A stretch of DNA of 7,447 nt, taken from positions 1-7,447 of the forward strand of contig JAAZGF010000069.1 of assembly GCA_012511375.1 (NCBI GenBank). Reading direction: 5' to 3'. Position 1 is the stretch's first letter. Each line of letters opens with the position of its first letter. Position numbers and translations under genes: made by a program. Origin of the DNA: Candidatus Dojkabacteria bacterium (GTDB taxonomy: Bacteria > Patescibacteriota > Dojkabacteria > SC72). Positions 6,501 through 7,447 of this stretch are shown piece by piece. The notes under the pieces are model-generated. The model had not been told where the DNA came from. It did no database searches and was given only the letters and a program-made list of their open reading frames with translations.

Positions 6501-6756
6501 TCTTATCAAGGTGACTACAAATTTTGCTACTATATTTAAAAAGAGAAAACCTGATGTTGTAAAAGAGTTTGAGAAAGCTGGTCCTGCAAATATACTACTA
6601 AAGTTGCCAGGAAGAGATGAGCCTCTTTGTGAAATATTCGCAGTTCCAAGGCCTCAGGAGGCTTGGAAATTAATTAAGGATTTTGCGAAACTTATGACAA
6701 GTGAGGAAGGGGCAGAAGATGCAATTGAATTGCTAAAAATACTGAATGAGAATTAA
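3559..6756 (+). CDS. Large 1065-residue orphan protein, mostly helical and probably cytoplasmic
   Basis: I do not recognise any family. The protein has no signal peptide, no membrane helix, no Walker A motif and no metalloprotease or transposase motif that I can see. It has only four cysteines. Residues 1 to about 905 look predominantly alpha-helical and are rich in Lys, Glu, Tyr and Phe, like a scaffold or repeat-helical protein. From about 908 to 1035 the sequence turns more strand-like (TITITAGGLDIS, YVKQYDGG, FISWKQIM), suggesting a separate C-terminal domain. A tandem ILSSS-ILSSS lies at 823-832. The start is the first ATG after an in-frame TAA and has no Shine-Dalgarno. Base composition is lower in G+C than in the two upstream genes: 28-32% in three 60-base blocks counted by hand, against 38-48% in four blocks upstream. 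The next gene follows after 18 bases, suggesting a shared transcript. Frame length and lack of stops make the gene secure; its function is unknown. Confidence 0.85.
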   Translation: MNTEEVKEIYDYARIEDKLGLYHNVWLKDGYKTEYTFVDGRKFSSPFQMIDEELNSEIDEDRFAADLFESTLLRSADGYRYGQRLARRDKERYEEFLLKNSRDDFWATHQGIEVLTEYAISEERVGEEFVSAKLMKHRINYCYNLFLPEREPNHYSEKLYKTKEFIDLYLSRHLYEHLPFWKKEANARDLYKHFKAGGLNSFEVIKSVHQSYSNVEEHGFKLENPYVYNPHINKEDFKKFQNVWNLLEMPRMVDSKYKEFREDLIRKQDDPKFYEEIQTMFSNKAKKYPFLNIVERLGQQSKEGDTVLGEASKKFLSNLIVDPELYHIANSLRMYGIGNSKREKVDEEESMTYKRLLDMTFENPKFLDWQWYRESGQKTLREIYRYAPSMYLDIVSKYLENFVENPSLSPKQLDSIKKILYSIFTENIKEKNLNLYDSYSNIKNSTGDSKSERVRKLICGEFKEDLVLEENLKFFESTEKWVKFFKDRDTMFNVFSKLYLQDENLFLHIMESLIKNSSSTKDANYFDNVRIVNLLGKRLAEQVAKSIKTLKDPLMEEREEIERKIIMDAKKVCTPPEIRMTLNKKYLDPSSRSDLLKKYLENYSYFVESLDLKDLLIFNSVDGVKISGSGIDDKLETAVKALGYKVERNGNELNLNDFEYHEYLKRLVGIMYSPTLYEWREDDKANNKENDKLRSLFFVPQNIGLVFSDNKDGFSVDQTRFFLQNYLPWYIEMRLLTGNVDSLNRIISAWLVNRPDIKVDANNQKSDIEKRIRNIWPDTLEAFKVSYNYERFRRVEMLKKFLEATNVEEVVEMINNDPIKLAILSSSILSSSLNIAKEETVYKGIRKAIATLDKQFEGLSSEAYMNKERIDRVKSGLKKLGYEETEEGLEMFRTLWKNLWYLRGNRGLGQTITITAGGLDISNPNKSMYAKIPVSTSNIKGELVKTYVKQYDGGADHEFISWKQIMSIGEAEFDYIPVKDFLIKVTTNFATIFKKRKPDVVKEFEKAGPANILLKLPGRDEPLCEIFAVPRPQEAWKLIKDFAKLMTSEEGAEDAIELLKILNEN
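6025..6054 (+). repeat. Perfect 15-base tandem duplication inside the large orphan
   Basis: ATACTCTCTTCTTCT occurs twice, at 6025-6039 and 6040-6054, with no mismatch and in frame, encoding ILSSS twice (residues 823-832). Identity at every base suggests a recent duplication or a slippage-prone site. Gain or loss of a unit would change the protein by five residues without a frameshift. Confidence 0.9.
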
Positions 6757-6774
6757 ATTAATTAATTATATATT
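6757..6774 (+). promoter_or_regulatory. A/T-only intergenic gap before the 6775 start
   Basis: The 18 bases between the TAA of the large orphan and the next ATG consist only of A and T and hold no Shine-Dalgarno. An in-frame TAA (6763-6765) shows that the ATG at 6775 is the first possible ATG start. The spacing suits translational coupling or reinitiation. The stretch shares TTAATTA with the leader of the 3559 gene. Confidence 0.5.
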
Positions 6775-7272
6775 ATGAATGAAGCACGTGATTATATGTC
6801 TCAATTCCTAGAAAATGTCGGAAACAGTCTCAATTTAGAGAAGAAGGAGGTTGCAGAGATATATGAGAAAGATTTAGTTACTCCTTTGAGAGAGGAGAGA
6901 GGAATGGATATTTCTGTAAACAGTGTGTCAAATATAGTTCAGGATACTACAGGGAAAGGGACAGGGAGTTTAGAATTAATTCAATCAAGGTTTAATCTTT
7001 TCCCAGGTTGTAATGGCTGGGGAGATGTAGCCAAGGAGGTAGCAAAAGTTACTGGAAAAGTCTACAAAGAGAATTTTATGATTTGTACGTTTGCTGCTGG
7101 GGTTGCATTGGTTGTGATAGATAATGTTACTCCAGTGCTGAGATATGTTGTAGGACCTTCTTTAATACAAACAGGTTACAATAATAGCAAGGTATTAAAA
7201 AAAGTTTTGGAGAAAAAAGTTATTGATAAGTATGTACAGGTGGATTTGGAGAAAGGTTTGTCAGGGAAATAG
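6775..7272 (+). CDS. 165-residue protein of unknown family with one central hydrophobic region
   Basis: I do not recognise this protein. Residues 1-50 are charged and probably helical. Residues 51-97 contain a Gly-rich segment (TTGKGTGS at 58-65) and the short motif FPGCNGWG (76-83). Residues about 101-131 are hydrophobic (MICTFAAGVALVVI, then VLRYVVGPSLI after a Pro), and could be one membrane helix, a helical hairpin or a buried core. The C-terminus (138-165) is Lys-rich. Codon 1 is the first ATG after an in-frame stop, with no Shine-Dalgarno. It lies 18 bases after the large orphan and is probably co-transcribed, which suggests the two proteins act together. A membrane anchor or small partner for the large protein is a guess. 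Confidence 0.75.
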   Translation: MNEARDYMSQFLENVGNSLNLEKKEVAEIYEKDLVTPLREERGMDISVNSVSNIVQDTTGKGTGSLELIQSRFNLFPGCNGWGDVAKEVAKVTGKVYKENFMICTFAAGVALVVIDNVTPVLRYVVGPSLIQTGYNNSKVLKKVLEKKVIDKYVQVDLEKGLSGK

Positions 7273-7273
7273 G

Positions 7274-7302
7274 TTTCAAAACAACTATTTATTTGCTAAA
7301 AT
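7274..7302 (+). promoter_or_regulatory. Possible weak promoter for the tRNA genes
   Basis: TTTCAA (7274-7279) and TAAAAT (7297-7302) are 17 bases apart, with the -10-like box 8 bases before the tRNA-Leu gene. The -35 match is only partial, so the tRNAs may instead be read from upstream. Confidence 0.35.
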
Positions 7303-7310
7303 AATCTTAT

Positions 7311-7397
7311 GCCGAGGTGGTGGAATTGGCAGACACGCTACCTTGAGGTGGTAGTGGGACTAATACTCTCGTGCAGGTTCAACTCCTGTCCTCGGCA
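7311..7397 (+). tRNA. tRNA-Leu (anticodon GAG, reads CUC/CUU)
   Basis: The acceptor stem is GCCGAGG (7311-7317) with CCTCGGC (7390-7396), and the discriminator is A7397. The anticodon stem CTACC/GGTAG (7338-7342/7350-7354) encloses the loop TTGAGGT with GAG at 7345-7347. A long variable arm follows, as expected for a class II leucine tRNA, then a T-arm with TTCAACT (7379-7385, paired by GCAGG/CCTGT). CCA is not encoded and must be added after transcription. The acceptor, D-arm and anticodon-arm sequence closely resembles the known bacterial tRNA-Leu(GAG). Confidence 0.96.
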
Positions 7398-7402
7398 TAT
7401 TA

Positions 7403-7447
7403 GGGCGACTAGCTCAGCTGGCTAGAGCATCTCGTTTACACCGAGAA
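7403..7447 (+). tRNA. tRNA-Val (anticodon UAC), 5' part, cut by the right window edge
   Basis: GGGCGAC (7403-7409) is the 5' acceptor strand, followed by a D-arm with AGCTCAG...GAGC. The anticodon stem TCTCG/CGAGA (7430-7434/7442-7446) encloses the loop TTTACAC with TAC at 7437-7439. It begins 5 bases after tRNA-Leu, so the two are surely one transcript. The variable loop, T-arm and 3' acceptor strand lie outside the window. Confidence 0.92.

Noticed and set aside
7311..7447. tRNA pair as the attachment site of an integrated element carrying the orphan genes
   Set aside because: Integrases usually use the 3' end of a tRNA gene, and here the 5' end faces the orphan genes. No integrase and no duplicated tRNA 3' fragment were seen on the left side.

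Overview
The window looks like chromosomal DNA of an AT-rich bacterium using the standard bacterial code. TGA appears as a stop (end of the 2869-3429 gene) and never as a sense codon in the long frames. The most recognisable protein is a partial, strongly diverged enolase. The other proteins are a membrane-anchored cell-wall hydrolase and three genes I cannot match to a family. Together with tRNA genes that lack an encoded CCA end, this would fit a Patescibacteria/CPR-type genome. That placement is an inference and no single marker proves it.

Layout. Positions 1-997 (minus strand) carry the first 332 codons of enolase, running off the left edge. Positions 998-1326 are a 329-base divergent intergenic region. 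It holds a near-consensus plus-strand promoter (TTGACT, 17-base spacer, TATAAT) overlapped by a 13-base palindrome-like site that recurs 93 bases downstream. After it comes a roughly 224-base structured leader ending in a 15-bp stem next to a strong Shine-Dalgarno sequence. Positions 1327-2787 encode a four-TM protein with extracytoplasmic lytic transglycosylase and M23 endopeptidase domains. Positions 2869-3429 encode a small four-TM protein, also with a good Shine-Dalgarno.

At 3430-3558 there is a probable transcription boundary. A perfect 10-bp inverted repeat flanks two TATAAT boxes, followed by an A/T-only leader. Positions 3559-6756 encode a 1065-residue, mostly helical, soluble orphan. 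After an 18-base A/T-only gap, 6775-7272 encodes a 165-residue orphan with one hydrophobic region. Neither orphan has a Shine-Dalgarno sequence. Positions 7311-7397 are tRNA-Leu(GAG), and 7403-7447 are the 5' part of tRNA-Val(UAC).

How the genes may work together. The first two plus-strand genes look like one envelope unit: a hydrolase able in principle to cut both the glycan and the peptide part of peptidoglycan, plus a small membrane partner. The two orphans form a second, tightly spaced pair with its own upstream signals and a different style of translation start. Whether the four genes form one system, for instance an envelope-spanning or surface apparatus, cannot be decided from this window. 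It is the main candidate for something undescribed here.
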